Shown here: one piece after another, positions 10,596 through 21,139 of the stretch
Numbering within the stretch: the stretch's first letter is position 1
Layout: every line of letters starts with the position of its first letter
Origin: Meandrina meandrites
Lineage: Eukaryota > Cnidaria > Anthozoa > Scleractinia > Meandrinidae
Direction: 5' to 3'
NCBI GenBank assembly: GCA_963693305.1
Contig: OY855904.1
Coordinates: 46,449,315-46,513,314 of the forward strand
DNA: 64,000 nt
Notes under the pieces: generated by a model
Told to the model about the DNA's origin: nothing
Seen by the model: the letters and a program-made list of their open reading frames with translations, nothing else
Database searches by the model: none
Made by a program: the position numbers and the translations under genes

Positions 10596-10646
10596 CTGCA
10601 CTAGATTTTTCTATTGGAGACGAAGCTGGAGCACCTCTGTGTTGAT
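10596..10646 (-). CDS. Gene A mini-exon, H class (divergent)
   Basis: This 51-bp phase 1-1 exon has acceptor TTTTGACAG and donor GCAG|GTATAT. It encodes QHRGAPASSPIEKSSA between split codons. It is the intact array member nearest the first exon. Confidence 0.65.
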
Positions 10647-10849
10647 CTGTCAAAAGTACAAGAAACATGTGTAAATGGAAATGACACTGATTAAGTCCTG
10701 AGGACGTTTGTCCTTCCAATGATGTACCATTCCCCAGTCATTCTCTGTTGTGACTCTGTTCTCCGCTCCTACCCCCATGCTCCTACCTACTCATCTTTCC
10801 GTCTTCCCATCTACCCATTCTTTAAAACCACTTTCATGGAATACACTCT

Positions 10850-10907
10850 CTCAGAGGAAGTATTGAAGAATGAGTGGGTGATGAAGCAATGGCACCCCCA
10901 CGTTCAT
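10850..10907 (-). pseudogene. Gene A degenerate mini-exon without donor
   Basis: The acceptor TTTGACAG before 10907 and a body reading ERGGAIASSPT match the H class, but no GT donor follows at the expected distance and the frame soon reaches TGA. It is most likely a decayed array member. Confidence 0.4.
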
Positions 10908-11593
10908 CTGTCAAAGAACGCGAAACACTTGTAAATAGGTCGTAAACGTAAATAAATCTATCGTCACTGGTGACATTAGGTCAGTAATGGAACATTCACT
11001 CATCTTGCCATCCTCTCATTTTTCAGACCTCTCAGCTCAACCTTCTGTCCTAACACTTTTCTCTTACATGCTCCCAGAACTTTCACTCCCCCATCATCCC
11101 CTACTTCCATCCTCGCACCCCTCCGTTCTTTATCCTTACAGTTTCCTATTCGCCAATTCTCCCATCTACCCATCCCCGGTCTTGTCATCCTCCTGTTTCT
11201 CCATCACCTCGTCTACCAATCTTCCGATCCTCCTGTCTTCCGATAATCTCGACCGTCCATTCTCTGCCCATTTACCCAAAACAACTCCCTTGGGAGATTG
11301 GGAGAGGGGGGGGGGATAAAAAGTGATGCTGTAGCTACAGGTTGACTGAGGACTGCAGATACTCTGAGTGACGTAACTTTTAGCAGACAATAGTTACATT
11401 GGGGCAGGGGATGTAAATACCTACCGGTCTCTTTCTTACAGAACGTTAACACGGAAAGAGGTCAGTCTTTGATAGTTGATAGATAAGCTCTAGAGAGAGA
11501 TGGAGCCGTTTAATTCAGAAGAATGTAAAATAACTGACATTCGACTGTAGCAAACAAACAAATGGTACTGGGAGAAAAGTAAATTTAAAATAC

Positions 11594-11651
11594 CTCCTTG
11601 TCCTGCAAGAATAGGAATAGGCTGGCTACTAGCTCTCTCGTTTTCAGCCAT
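11594..11651 (-). CDS. Gene A first coding exon
   Basis: An ATG at 11651 opens a 58-bp coding segment, MAENERASSQPIPILAGQG, ending in phase 1 at the donor GGAG|GTATTT. Gene B has an equivalent exon at 48083-48026 with 12 identical opening and scattered residues and the same upstream 5' UTR sequence (GAAGACC before the ATG). The phase matches every mini-exon and the NTPase exon. The end of the exon (PIPILAGQG) resembles the SSPIQETLAG part of the mini-exon repeats, so the repeat may have grown from it. Confidence 0.7.
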
Positions 11652-12804
11652 TACATCAACCAGTGAGGTCTTCCTTGACTATGGAGAGTAACAGGAAGTG
11701 AAGATATCGAAAGTGTAGATTGAAGCACAATATAGACTGCAACATAATAATGCGAGCCTCTTACTCGCTCTTACACACTACAAAAGTACCACTGGCAACT
11801 TGGTTTTTTAATGCAGAAAATGGTTTCTAAGAAGGCGGCAAAAATGGTTTTTATTAATTAACAATTTAAAGATTATGAGCTCGAGATTTCTCCTTCATCA
11901 ACTATCACCTCATAGAAATCGAGAATGAATAATGTAATTGTTTTAGTAGAATTCTAACTCATTTTCGTTCAAATAATGATTTCTGATTATTTTTCTACAT
12001 ACGACTTCACACTTTAACGATTTTGCTCGCGGACTGAATTGCCATTTGAAACTTTAATTTGTGTACGCACGCTCATCAGTTCATTCAGTTTAACGTTTTT
12101 TCCCTCGTTTACTCTTCCGGGAGAAGAGTAAACTTCGGAGAAACGAGAGAATGTCGCCATTTTGTAGACGACCTTCAGCCACTGTACACTAATTAGCGAT
12201 TAGATTATTCTATGAGGTGATAGTTGATGAGGCCGCAGGCCGAATCAACGAGAGCAAATAATCTAATTGTTTTAGTAGAATTCTAACTGAAATAAACGCA
12301 AATAACAGTTTCTAATTATTTTTCTACCCATTATTGAACTTAACGCTTTATCAAAATCGCGCACATTGGATTGTCCTTGGTAAATTTGCATTTGTTTAAG
12401 CGCGTGCACCCGTTTTTCAATAATTTCAAGCTTTTAAAGTCAAGAAACCGCTAATGTCCTTCTTTTAGTCTTCTCGGGAATTTAATTAGATAATTATCCA
12501 TTTACATCTAGACTTTATTCCAAAACTTCGGAAAAACGATAAAAACGTCGCATTTTGTGGACGACCGACATCCACTGCACTCTAATGGCTGATAGTATAC
12601 GAGTAGCTCAGCCAATCAGATTGCAGCATTGCATTAGTATACTAGTAGAATTCTACTAATGGCTGATAGTGTTCAAAAGCTCAGCCAATAGATTGCAGCA
12701 TTTGCATAAGTAGTTTAGTTGAATTTTACTAAAAGATAATTATCATTCGATGCATTTTTTCCTTTCTTTTCATTGGTCGAGACCCTAACACGTGATCTGC
12801 GTAG
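11652..12804. other. Repeat-rich spacer upstream of gene A
   Basis: This contains the presumed 5' UTR and promoter of gene A, where I see no clear core element. It also has a direct duplication of about 350 bp (about 11,860-12,200 and 12,205-12,560, both with TTGTTTTAGTAGAATTCTAA) and a roughly 73-bp tandem duplication (about 12,584-12,730) around the motif CAGCCAATCAGATTGCAGCA. There is no coding signal. Confidence 0.5.
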
Positions 12805-13008
12805 TTGTATCCACTTCCGAGAAACAATGGCGGCTTGTTTTCCAAAGTTGTGGGAGAGCGTTTGATTTATCTACTAGACCCGAAAAAACAGCGGGAATAC
12901 AAAAAAGCAACGGAAATTTCCTTTAATGTATTTTGGAAATATCTGAAAGAAAGAGAACAGGATGAAGAACAGTTACGCAAGAAAGCGCGAAGTTCCAACT
13001 TCCCGTAG
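12805..13008 (+). CDS. Possible exon fragment, lysine-rich helix
   Basis: A 67-codon open frame contains LLDPKKQREYKKATEISFNV and FWKYLKEREQDEEQLRKK and is followed by a possible donor (CCGTAG|GTAATT). The pattern of a short hydrophobic start, KKATxxxxxxFxxYLKER and an acidic run loosely resembles the N-terminal segment of Crypton-derived (ZMYM/QRICH1-type) proteins. There is no good ATG in this frame: the ATG of ACAATGGCGG is in another frame and stops at once. It is probably a fragment of a transposon gene. Confidence 0.3.
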   Translation: MYPLPRNNGGLFSKVVGERLIYLLDPKKQREYKKATEISFNVFWKYLKEREQDEEQLRKKARSSNFP

Positions 13009-13069
13009 GTAATTGTGCAAAACAAATTCAATGATCAAATGATAAAACAATCATTGAACTCGGTTTTCG

Positions 13070-13150
13070 CAAAATATCGTGATTTGTCAGTGTCTCGCAG
13101 ATCAATTATAATAATCGATCTGCTCGCCACTGACAAATCACGATATTTTG
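13070..13150. repeat. Imperfect hairpin with ~23-bp stem
   Basis: CAAAATATCGTGATTTGTCA on the left pairs perfectly with the right end (TGACAAATCACGATATTTTG). The stem continues with one mismatch into a second short pair around CAGATC/GATCTG. It is a small fold-back repeat with no coding content. Confidence 0.7.
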
Positions 13151-13689
13151 ATCACCCTCGTCCAATAATTGTTAAATATTTGCATAAAATTGCACTGTCA
13201 ATAAAAATTAATGACCATTGCTGCATTAGTCTGCCGCGTTCCTTTAATCTTGCGCGTTATGACGTTAATGGCTAATGACAATGACCCCTGTGTTATCACA
13301 AAAGACAAAATAATCCTTCTTTTTGTCTTTGGTTTGCCGAATAGTTTGCACCGTATCTGGTGAGCGATTTTTTGCGCAGACCACTTAATCGACCAGCGGT
13401 GTCAAAGAAATGAAAGGACTGGATTATCAAACTGCTTGTCTGAATGGAAAAGATCGGGTCGCCCACTACCTCTCGGAACGAGTGACTTCATTGGTTCCTA
13501 AAACAATAGATAGCAGGTCATAACAATGCCCCTAGCCCTGAATAACAATAGAGGTAGTGTTTACAGCGGGCGAATGAAAATAGAGGTTCCAGAGATGTAG
13601 TGCCTTACTGAAAAGATCCAATGAGCAATTAGTTTTTGCCTCGTGTTTCATACATGCTTTGCTCAAAGCTCATTTAAGTGGATAAAGTT

Positions 13690-15790
13690 ATAACAATGGC
13701 CGGTGTATTGCTCCGTCGAAGTCAAGTAATTGTTATTGTCTGAAGTCTGTTTGGGATTTTTCCCAATTTGCCGAACAGATTACTAAGAACATTGTATATA
13801 AATACTTACCGGTTTGGTGGTATTAATATAGGCAACAACGACCGAGCAACAAGTCATGAAAACTCTTAAAAAATCTGAGTACAGTTAGTATATCGCTTAG
13901 CTTATAAGAGTTTGCCCTCAGGCAACTGCAGAACTTTTATTAAATATCTCACAATCCGCCCAAACTATAACTCTAAACACTCCCTGGCAGTTCCATGTAA
14001 TTAATAAATCTTTTGATAGTTTTTACTAGATGTTTACATTAAACGATAATCTTTATATTAAACTGCACAGTTATTTGTGCAAGTTCCACTTCTCCTTAGA
14101 AAATAAAGATGTATTTTCTTTTCAAATATTGTGAACTATGAGCGACGTAACTTCCCGGAATTGCTTTGCCATCGTCTTTAAGTCTTCAAGCTCCTTCTAC
14201 GCATCTTCAGGTCAAGAAGAAAGGTAATAAAATCTCGAGTTGCCTGAACTTTTACTTCAAATTGAAGAAGGTCAGATTAAGTTTGTCTTGCTAAACAATT
14301 TGTATGTGGTGGTCTGAGAGTGAATATACGAGTGATATTTGCTCGAATTAAGGTCGCGCTGGACCCTTGCTATAATTATGTATGCATTATTTTAAGAGTA
14401 TGCACGAACTGTGACGATTGAAGCCGACAACAATCCAAATATTCATGAGAATATATTTCTTAAAGTTCTTTGAATAAGTAATTACATGTTATTGTTCTCC
14501 GCTTTGTGTCCTGTGCGCTGGAACATAGGCAATTATCATAATTCAGCATAATTCGATTCGAAGCTTCGAATAAAGCGCACGTTGTTGTAAACACTGACTC
14601 GGTAGGTCTTCGGAAGCGGCAAAACCTGCAATTTTGTGTCCAAGTTTTCTCCACCTATACAGAATTTCATGACTTGATTTGCAGGGAACATAAACTTGGT
14701 GTACTCTATTGTGTTCTGGTCAAAACGGATTTTTAAAATCCCTTTTCAAAAAGAAGATAGCACGTTTCGAAGTTTAGATTTCACATTTTTACCCTCTTAG
14801 GAGCAAATAACTCCTAGTAATTATTGAATTCGAGAATTTCGTTCTGACCAGAACACAGAAGAGGTTGTGATTTACCACTAGGTTATATAGTCGTTTAATT
14901 TGGTGCGCTATTCTAGCTGGAAACTTGGACACAAAATCGCATTATCTGCAGATTAACACTTTAGAGCTTGTAACATCAAAGTAAACGGTCATCTCTCAGT
15001 AAAACGACAATCATGATAAAATTCCATCAACCCCTATTATCCTTGATAAGTTTTGAAGGAATCGGTGTTCAGAATTCGAAGAATTAAACATTTACAACAT
15101 GACACCCCGTCAAAATAAATTGCTAATGAATTTATTAATGAGCAAGGGTCCAGCGCGGCCTTAAGGTAAGACAGGCTTCAGGTAGTTTGCCGTTTTGGAA
15201 AGCGCATCTAACTAATCATAGTATATTTACGACGTTCCAGACATTAAACAAATATCGAAAAACCGGACAAAACCGGCAAAAGACTTTTTGGTCCCAAAAG
15301 TGACTGCAATTACGCTTCTGGCAGACGATACGCTTGGCTTATTTTGAGATCTCGTTGATCTCTTTAAATCCCTCTATGCGTTTTATGCTGACCGCGATTC
15401 CTTTCTCGTTAAAATGGCTTTCGTCGACATTTAAGGCAACAGGATCTTAGATACTTTCAAAAGAATGAAAACAAACTTGAGCTACAACTGAAATTCCGTT
15501 ACACGGAAGACACAGGCGGAAGTAAGCGCTGAGTAAACAATTACAGAGCTCTTTGATTCAATGAAGGTGCAAAACCTTAGCAGGTTTTCACTACTGACAT
15601 TACTTCGCCAATTTAGGGCCTTATTCTTACCTTTTTTCACAGTTCAGCCGGCTCCGTAGTCTACGATATGATTCAAACGTGAGATAAACATTTAGTCACA
15701 GCCTGATATAGCTTTCTGCATAGACAACGTAAAATGTCAACACCTCTTCACATGAGGCATTTGATTGGTCGATTCATTGATCCATAAGTG
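13690..15790. repeat. Dispersed ~2-kb repeat, copy 1
   Basis: Segments match the copies near 32.6 and 51.2 kb in the same order: the GGTGTATTG..CGTCGAAGTCAAGT start, the TTTTTCCCAA..TTTGCCGAAC block, and the GACTTTTTGGTCCCAAAAGT block near 15,280. It holds no convincing exon. Its 13,280-13,690 upstream flank and the 15,790-16,410 downstream flank show no feature. Confidence 0.6.
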
Positions 15791-16766
15791 GTTACAATTT
15801 ATTCACGTAAAAGGCCGCCTTAATATAAAGGATACAAGGGAAACTAGAGTGGGGCTTATATCTGCGGGAATTATTTAAGCAATAAATCGCACTTTCTAGC
15901 GGTTTACCTGCGCAATAAACCCCCTTGGGATGTTGGGAGAACACGAGAAAAGATAGTAAATCACGAGACGTCAGGCGAGTGATTTACAAGCTTTTCAAGT
16001 GATTTTTTCGAGTGATTTTCAAGCTTTTTGATCTATTGCTTTTATGAACTAACTATCGAAAACGATTTTTAAAGATATGGGAATCTATTTTATATTTCGT
16101 GATCAACAACCTTATTCTCAACATGTTCATCGAATTAAGCAGTAAACCAATCACAGCGGCTGAAAAAATGAAACACAGGTTCAGCTTCACCGATCGCTCA
16201 CACCAAAATCAACGACGAAAACGCGACGCGACGAAAACGTTCAAAAGTCCGTTTAAAGCTGTAAAAGTCATAAGAAGAGAAAGGTAAACGGTAAACGGAA
16301 CAAAGTGTATTCAACGATTTAAGAGGCTGTCCGCGTAACAGCGGATAAGGCAAATTTTGGACCTTCGCCGATTTCTCTAATATTTTCAGTGAAAGTCGAC
16401 CATTGGTATCCGGTCATTTCGTTCCATGGTCAGATCATTCCAAGCCACTTCGTTCCAAAGAAAAGTTATTTCGTTCCACAAAAAAGTCACTTTGTTCCAC
16501 GATATGGTTAGTTCGTTCCACGACATAGTCAGATCGTTCCACAAAGTGTTAAAGTAGAAAAAAGTTACCTCATCTGATAACCTGCACATTGTATACGTGT
16601 AATTTTAATCATCAAAATGGCGAAAGGAACAGCTTTGCAACACTGCGCTCTCCCCAATCTCCCTGCACGCGCTTGAAATATGGCTTCTTCAAGTGGAAAG
16701 TCAACGTGTAACTAAAGCCAAATGTCTTTTCTATATTTACAGAATGAATACTTGAAGTAAATGAAA

Positions 16767-17050
16767 ACTTCAAGTAAACGCGCGTGCTTTAATTAGCATT
16801 GAAGCAACACTGAAACAGAGAAAACAATAGAACGAAAAAAGTCTCGCCTTCATCAGAGTCAAAAACACCGAGTCAACGCAGAACGAGTAAACTAAGAACC
16901 TTGACAACTTCAAGTAAACGCGCGTGCTTTAATTAGCATTGAGCCAACACTGAAACAGAGAAAACAATAGAACGAAAAAAGTCTCGCCTTCATCAGAGCC
17001 AAAAAGGTTAAAAAATAATATAAAAACCTTGACAACTTCAAGTAATACTT
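16767..17050. repeat. 142-bp tandem duplication
   Basis: CTTCAAGTAAACGCGCGTGC and the following ~95 bp occur at about 16,767 and again at about 16,909, with a third short piece (CTTGACAACTTCAAGTA) near 17,030. The rest of 16,560-17,940 is AT-rich with no gene seen. Confidence 0.7.
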
Positions 17051-17942
17051 AGGTTAAGGTTATAGTTTTCAATTCAGTTAAGGCTTTAGAATTGAGATCT
17101 TGTAAACCAAGCCTATAGACCATAGATTCAAGTCTTAAGAACATAGGTTAAGTCTTCAGAACAAAGGTTAACGTCATTCCTCTGTTTTGCATTGCGCATC
17201 CTTACTGCGCACGATTTCTTGCGCCATTAGCGCGCGCACATAAACAAAATGGCGGCTTTTTTCTACGCAACTTACTCCGCGAGAGAAATAAATCGTCGAT
17301 TTCTCGTGAACGAGTATGGGGACCTATCAATTTTTTCACGTATTTTGGGTGTAACGATCAAACTCTTTCTATAAAATGAATACAGATCAATTTCTATATT
17401 TGAAAAAAAGATTATCCCCGAAAACGTGTACTTTGCCAGTATTCGCAATGGAATTATAAGGAATTATGAGGTAAATACAAGGTCTTCCCGCTCCTAAACG
17501 AATGTGGTGACCCCCCTTTTTTATTTCAAAATTTAAGTTCCCTTTAGGTAATCAACCAATAGGCAAAGTTTGGCTGAAAATCTATGTTCAGTTCTATTTC
17601 GGGGGAATGACCTTAAGTCTTTAGAAAATAGGTTCAAGGCTTTAGAACATAGGTTAAGGTTTTAGTTTTCAATTAAGACTAAAGAATTTAGATCTTGTAA
17701 ATAGGTTACAGAAATGTCAATAAAAATGACGATATGCTTTCTTCGCGTCTTTCATTCAGGTTAAAAGGTGAACAACGTACCAACTATTTGCTGCCTTTTC
17801 ATACAACCGCTTCGTTTAAGTTGAAATGAAATGTCCAGATCAAGAGAAAACATGAGAAAAAAAACGCTGAAGTAATACAGTGTTCTTACAAGTTTCTATG
17901 ACATTTAACTTAACTCTCAACAAACCAAAACATGTTTTTGTG

Positions 17943-18095
17943 TTACTTTTTGCGTAAGAAGGACTCCAAATCAAGGACAAAGATAAACTCGTCCCCAGGC
18001 CTAATCCGTGCGTACTTACGGACGCGGGCGACTACCAAATTTTCTCGGCTTGATGGATTTACCAAATAGACAATATTCGTATTCCCCGACGGTCC
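17943..18095 (-). CDS. Possible terminal exon, opposite to the THAP gene
   Basis: The minus strand reads, after a CCCAG acceptor-like site near 18,096, PSGNTNIVYLVNPSSREN and then ARIRPGDEFIFVLDLESFL before TAA. The composition looks like a real protein C-terminus and not a chance frame. It could be the last exon of a second gene of the transposon on the opposite strand. No homologue is recognised, so this is tentative. Confidence 0.3.
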   Translation of the reverse strand, partial: GPSGNTNIVYLVNPSSRENLVVARVRKYARIRPGDEFIFVLDLESFLRKK

Positions 18096-18198
18096 TGGGA
18101 CGAGTAGTCCCTTGAGCATGAATGCGAGGCTAATACGGAGAAAAGTTAAAGAGACGTGCAGTGTTTGTGTTGGGATTTCTTCGACTTTGCGTGAAAAA

Positions 18199-19103
18199 AT
18201 GCCCAAACATCACTGTTGTGCGTACAACTGTACCAACAGCGAGGCAAAGAAAAAAGACCCAGTCAGATATCCCGAAGTTTCAAATGTTTCTTTCCACTGT
18301 TTCCCATCAAATGACGAAAACAAACTGTACGCTCCTGGAATGAGTGAGAAGGAAAGACGTCGAAGGTGGATCGCAGGATGCCGCCTTGAGAGTCTAAATG
18401 TCACAAGGCATACTCGTGTATGCTCCCAACACTTTGAAGGAGGCTAAGGGCCCACAAAGGCAAACCCTGTTCCTTCGATCTTTGATTTCCCTAAGCATCT
18501 TCAGCCGAAAGAAGTAAAACAGCGCCAGGATCCGGAGTCCAGACGCTTGAAGAATGCTTCGACATGTACAACAACCAGAATGCAGAAAGAAAGGAAATCA
18601 GGCCATGGCAAATCGAAGGTTAGAAAATCTCTCGATTTCGATATTTTAGAACCGCAAGAACATCATTTGGAACATGATAAAAGTATCATAGGCGAGGAAA
18701 TCGGTAATCAGGATTTGTTCCTTGTGGCGCCAGAGTTACATCACAATGATACTTTGATCGGTGATCAGCATTTGCTGCTCGAAATATCTGTGCATGAATT
18801 CAACATGAGTCCTACGAACATCAAAGACGATGTCTTATATCATGATCAAGCTGTCCAGACAGAATTAACAGCAGATCAAATCACTAGAATGGAACAGTCG
18901 CACTTTAAATTACACGAACAGCGACATGAATTAAAAAGAGACTTGTTCCTGGAAGATGTGCAAGAAATGATAGCTCAGTGAAGTTTTACACTGGATTGCC
19001 GTCACTCTCGTGTCTGCTTATGTTATTTGAATTTCTTAAGCCAATTGCAAATTGCATGAAGTACTGGGATGGAAAGAACAAGACACGAGCAGAAACATAT
19101 CAG
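18199..19103 (+). pseudogene. THAP-domain transposase, exon 1 (broken)
   Basis: ATG at 18199 begins MPKHHCCAYNCTNS, a THAP zinc finger (C2-CH) with the conserved W in RRRWIAGC and the CxxH in RVCSQHF. THAP fingers bind specific DNA, here presumably the transposon ends. A TAA at 18445-18447 interrupts the domain before its conserved proline (FDFPKH follows in the same frame). A second lesion near 18,965-18,980 shifts the frame by one before the block KFYTGLPSLSCLL. The exon ends at a donor (CAG|GTAAAG) at 19103. Middle residues are acidic and low in conserved motifs. It is a dead copy unless the stop is an assembly error. Confidence 0.75.
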
Positions 19104-19442
19104 GTAAAGCTGTAGTAATTAATAATCTTCATTGCTCTTAAAAGGTTTTATGAAAAAATCCAATTATAACTATTTATTTTGCTTAGGAAAGGACTATTAT
19201 TTTTTTTTGGAGGAGAAGGGGGCATTGAAAAAAAAATTAATGGTCCAAAGAACTTGTGTAAGCAAAGTGGGAGTCACAAGCATAATATATTTAAAAAATA
19301 ATAATATTTTTTCCCTGCTTTACACCACTAAACTGCCTGTTCCCTAGGCTAGGCTGCACTGTATCGCACTGTATAGCATATGCTTGCTTATCATTAACAA
19401 TAAGGCAGTTTACTAAGAACTGAACATTGACATCATTTACAG

Positions 19443-19740
19443 GAAAATTATGTGCCAAAACTGCCAAAAGTACAGAAACGCAATATGAGAAAATTAGAAA
19501 AAGTAATGTGTGAAGTTCTGATTTATCTTTGTTTGCTTCTAAAGGAGAACACTGACAAGGGTAAGCCTGGCCCCAAGAGGCAGCTTCCTTTATTTGCTGA
19601 GTTTGTCATGGTGATGGTTCGCCTTCGATTGGGTTTGCTGCAGAGACAAATTGCAGACATATTTGGCATTTCCCAGTCATCGGTTTCAAAGATTTTTACA
19701 ACATGGATAACCATGTTATATCATGTGTTCAAACAACTAG
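19443..19740 (+). pseudogene. THAP transposase exon 2, HTH_Tnp_4-like, truncated before DDE
   Basis: After an acceptor (TTTACAG) and in phase with exon 1, this exon reads ENYVPKLPKVQ, then GKPGPKRQLPLFAEFV and VRLRLGLLQRQIADIFGIS plus QSSVSKIFTTWI, a helix-turn-helix of the type preceding the DDE_Tnp_4 nuclease. The nuclease should follow but is missing. Homology stops near 19,740, where a GC-rich hairpin and unrelated sequence begin. Confidence 0.75.
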
Positions 19741-19759
19741 TATTTAGCTATGGATGCTC

Positions 19760-19790
19760 CTCCCGCGGGTGCCTTCGGCGCCCGCGGGAG
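19760..19790. repeat. GC-rich hairpin
   Basis: CTCCCGCGGGTGCC and GGCGCCCGCGGGAG are inverted with a 3-bp loop and one mismatch. It sits exactly where the transposase frame loses similarity. It stands out against AT-rich surroundings. Confidence 0.8.
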
Positions 19791-20144
19791 CTCCGCTATT
19801 AAGAGTTAATAATTTGCTACTCGCGAAGAGTAACGATATAACATTTTCGGCTTCGGCATCTTGCAAAAATTCAAAATGGCGGACCAGTTCATTCTCAGAT
19901 ATAAACGGTACTATCGTATTATTTAGCTCGATAAATTGAAAGGAACGTTTTTATTTACACTTTCATTGAGTAAGAAGGTTTTAATTCTTTGCATAACCGA
20001 ATTTTTTTTAAAGTGGAACGATCCGACTATGTCATGGAACAAAGTAACCATATCGTGGAACGAAGTGACTTTTTTGTGGAACGAAATAACTTTTCTTTGG
20101 AACGAAATGATTTGGAACCATCTGACCATAGAACGAAATGACCG

Positions 20145-21057
20145 TAAACCCGACCATTATATCCCATGAACAAATATCACATTTATTTGGATCAAATCTT
20201 TTATCTTTATTTTTTGCGAGGCGGTTTTCACTGCAACCTCAAAACCACCCAATTTGCATTTGAAGACTCCATAATTTAGCATTAAATGTTGATCGCTGCC
20301 AAAGCGTATTTCCTTAACCAAACAAGTTGAATATTTTATATATCAATGTTTTGTGTTTCTTCTATACTTTAACGGTTAAACCATTGTATTCTATAAAATT
20401 TTGACCGAGTTATGAATTTTCAAAAACACTTCCTAACGGACTCAGGAATGAGTGACACGTAACATACCTGTAGTTGAAAGCGATTTTCTCGAATGTGGGA
20501 CCTGATCAGAAGTCAAGTCTATTGTATTTCGAAAGTACTAATACCAGTCTAGACATCTATCGAATAAAATTTTTGGGCACTCTGCACTTCGCGCCGTACA
20601 GAGCAGTAAGATTTTGCCAAATTTTCGCCATTTTGATTAAAACCAAAGATAACGACGGTCCGATTTCTTTACAGGAAACGCCTACAGATACGATCATTAC
20701 CACTAAACACCGCACTGTGGCATGCAAATAAATAATATTTGTCGATTTAGCCGTCGTTTGGGGAAAAAATCTACCGTTGTTGCCAGATTTTCAAAAGAAA
20801 CAGCGATAAATATCAATATGCAAATTAGTTCCGAAAACGACATTTTGCTATATTTCCCTCTGTAATTCCCGGAAACTTTTTTCCTTAAAAATTATTTTAC
20901 AAGGCAAAGAAATGTTTCTTACCTGAGAAAAGATGCCTTTCAGACTATGAAAAAGCGTTTCACTTTTGCTGTGAATCATTATTTTCATTTCCCACCGTGT
21001 GGCCGGTAACACAGTGGTGTGTTTGTTTTGTTTGCAAGGTTGTTGGTTTCACCCTAA
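20145..21057. other. Spacer, no gene seen
   Basis: This is AT-rich sequence. An 85-codon open frame at 20474-20731 has no recognised motif and no good start, so it is not called. Confidence 0.4.
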
Positions 21058-21100
21058 TTAACCGCGCGGCCATGGGCCGAGCGCGGTTCTTGCTTTACAC

Positions 21101-21139
<39 letters not shown>

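Larger units (their letters stand above)
8230..10960 (-). repeat. Tandem array of ~0.79-kb units carrying two mini-exons each
   Basis: H-class exons lie at 8237, 9007, 9807 and 10596 (spacing 770, 800, 789 bp) and Q-class exons at 8578, 9381 and 10186 (803, 805 bp). The intron sequence repeats with them: CT-rich blocks rich in CTTCCCATC, a block with the motif GGGTTGACGATCGACAATAACC, and an imperfect hairpin whose stem includes TCTCCCATTTCC and GGAAATAGGAGA (about 8718-8785, with relatives near 9525-9595 and 10328-10386). Confidence 0.75.
16411..20144 (+). mobile_element. THAP-type transposon relic with subrepeat-built inverted ends
   Basis: Both ends begin or finish with CGGTCATTTCGTTC and are inverted to each other (16411-16557 and 20011-20144). 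Each arm is seven imperfect 16-21-bp units containing TTCGTTCCA. On the plus strand between them is a broken transposase gene with a THAP zinc finger and an HTH_Tnp_4-like segment. Such a pair is typical of ISL2EU/Harbinger-related elements with THAP domains. The DDE domain is absent. The target duplication is not resolvable. Confidence 0.7.

Noticed and set aside
11410..11450. Extra mini-exon near TACCTACCGG
   Set aside because: A donor-like site is present, but there is no acceptor at the expected distance and no similarity to the mini-exon peptides.
16145..16410. Target duplication for the THAP element (CGACCATT on both sides)
   Set aside because: The two copies lie at different distances from the inverted ends, so they are not a clean duplication.
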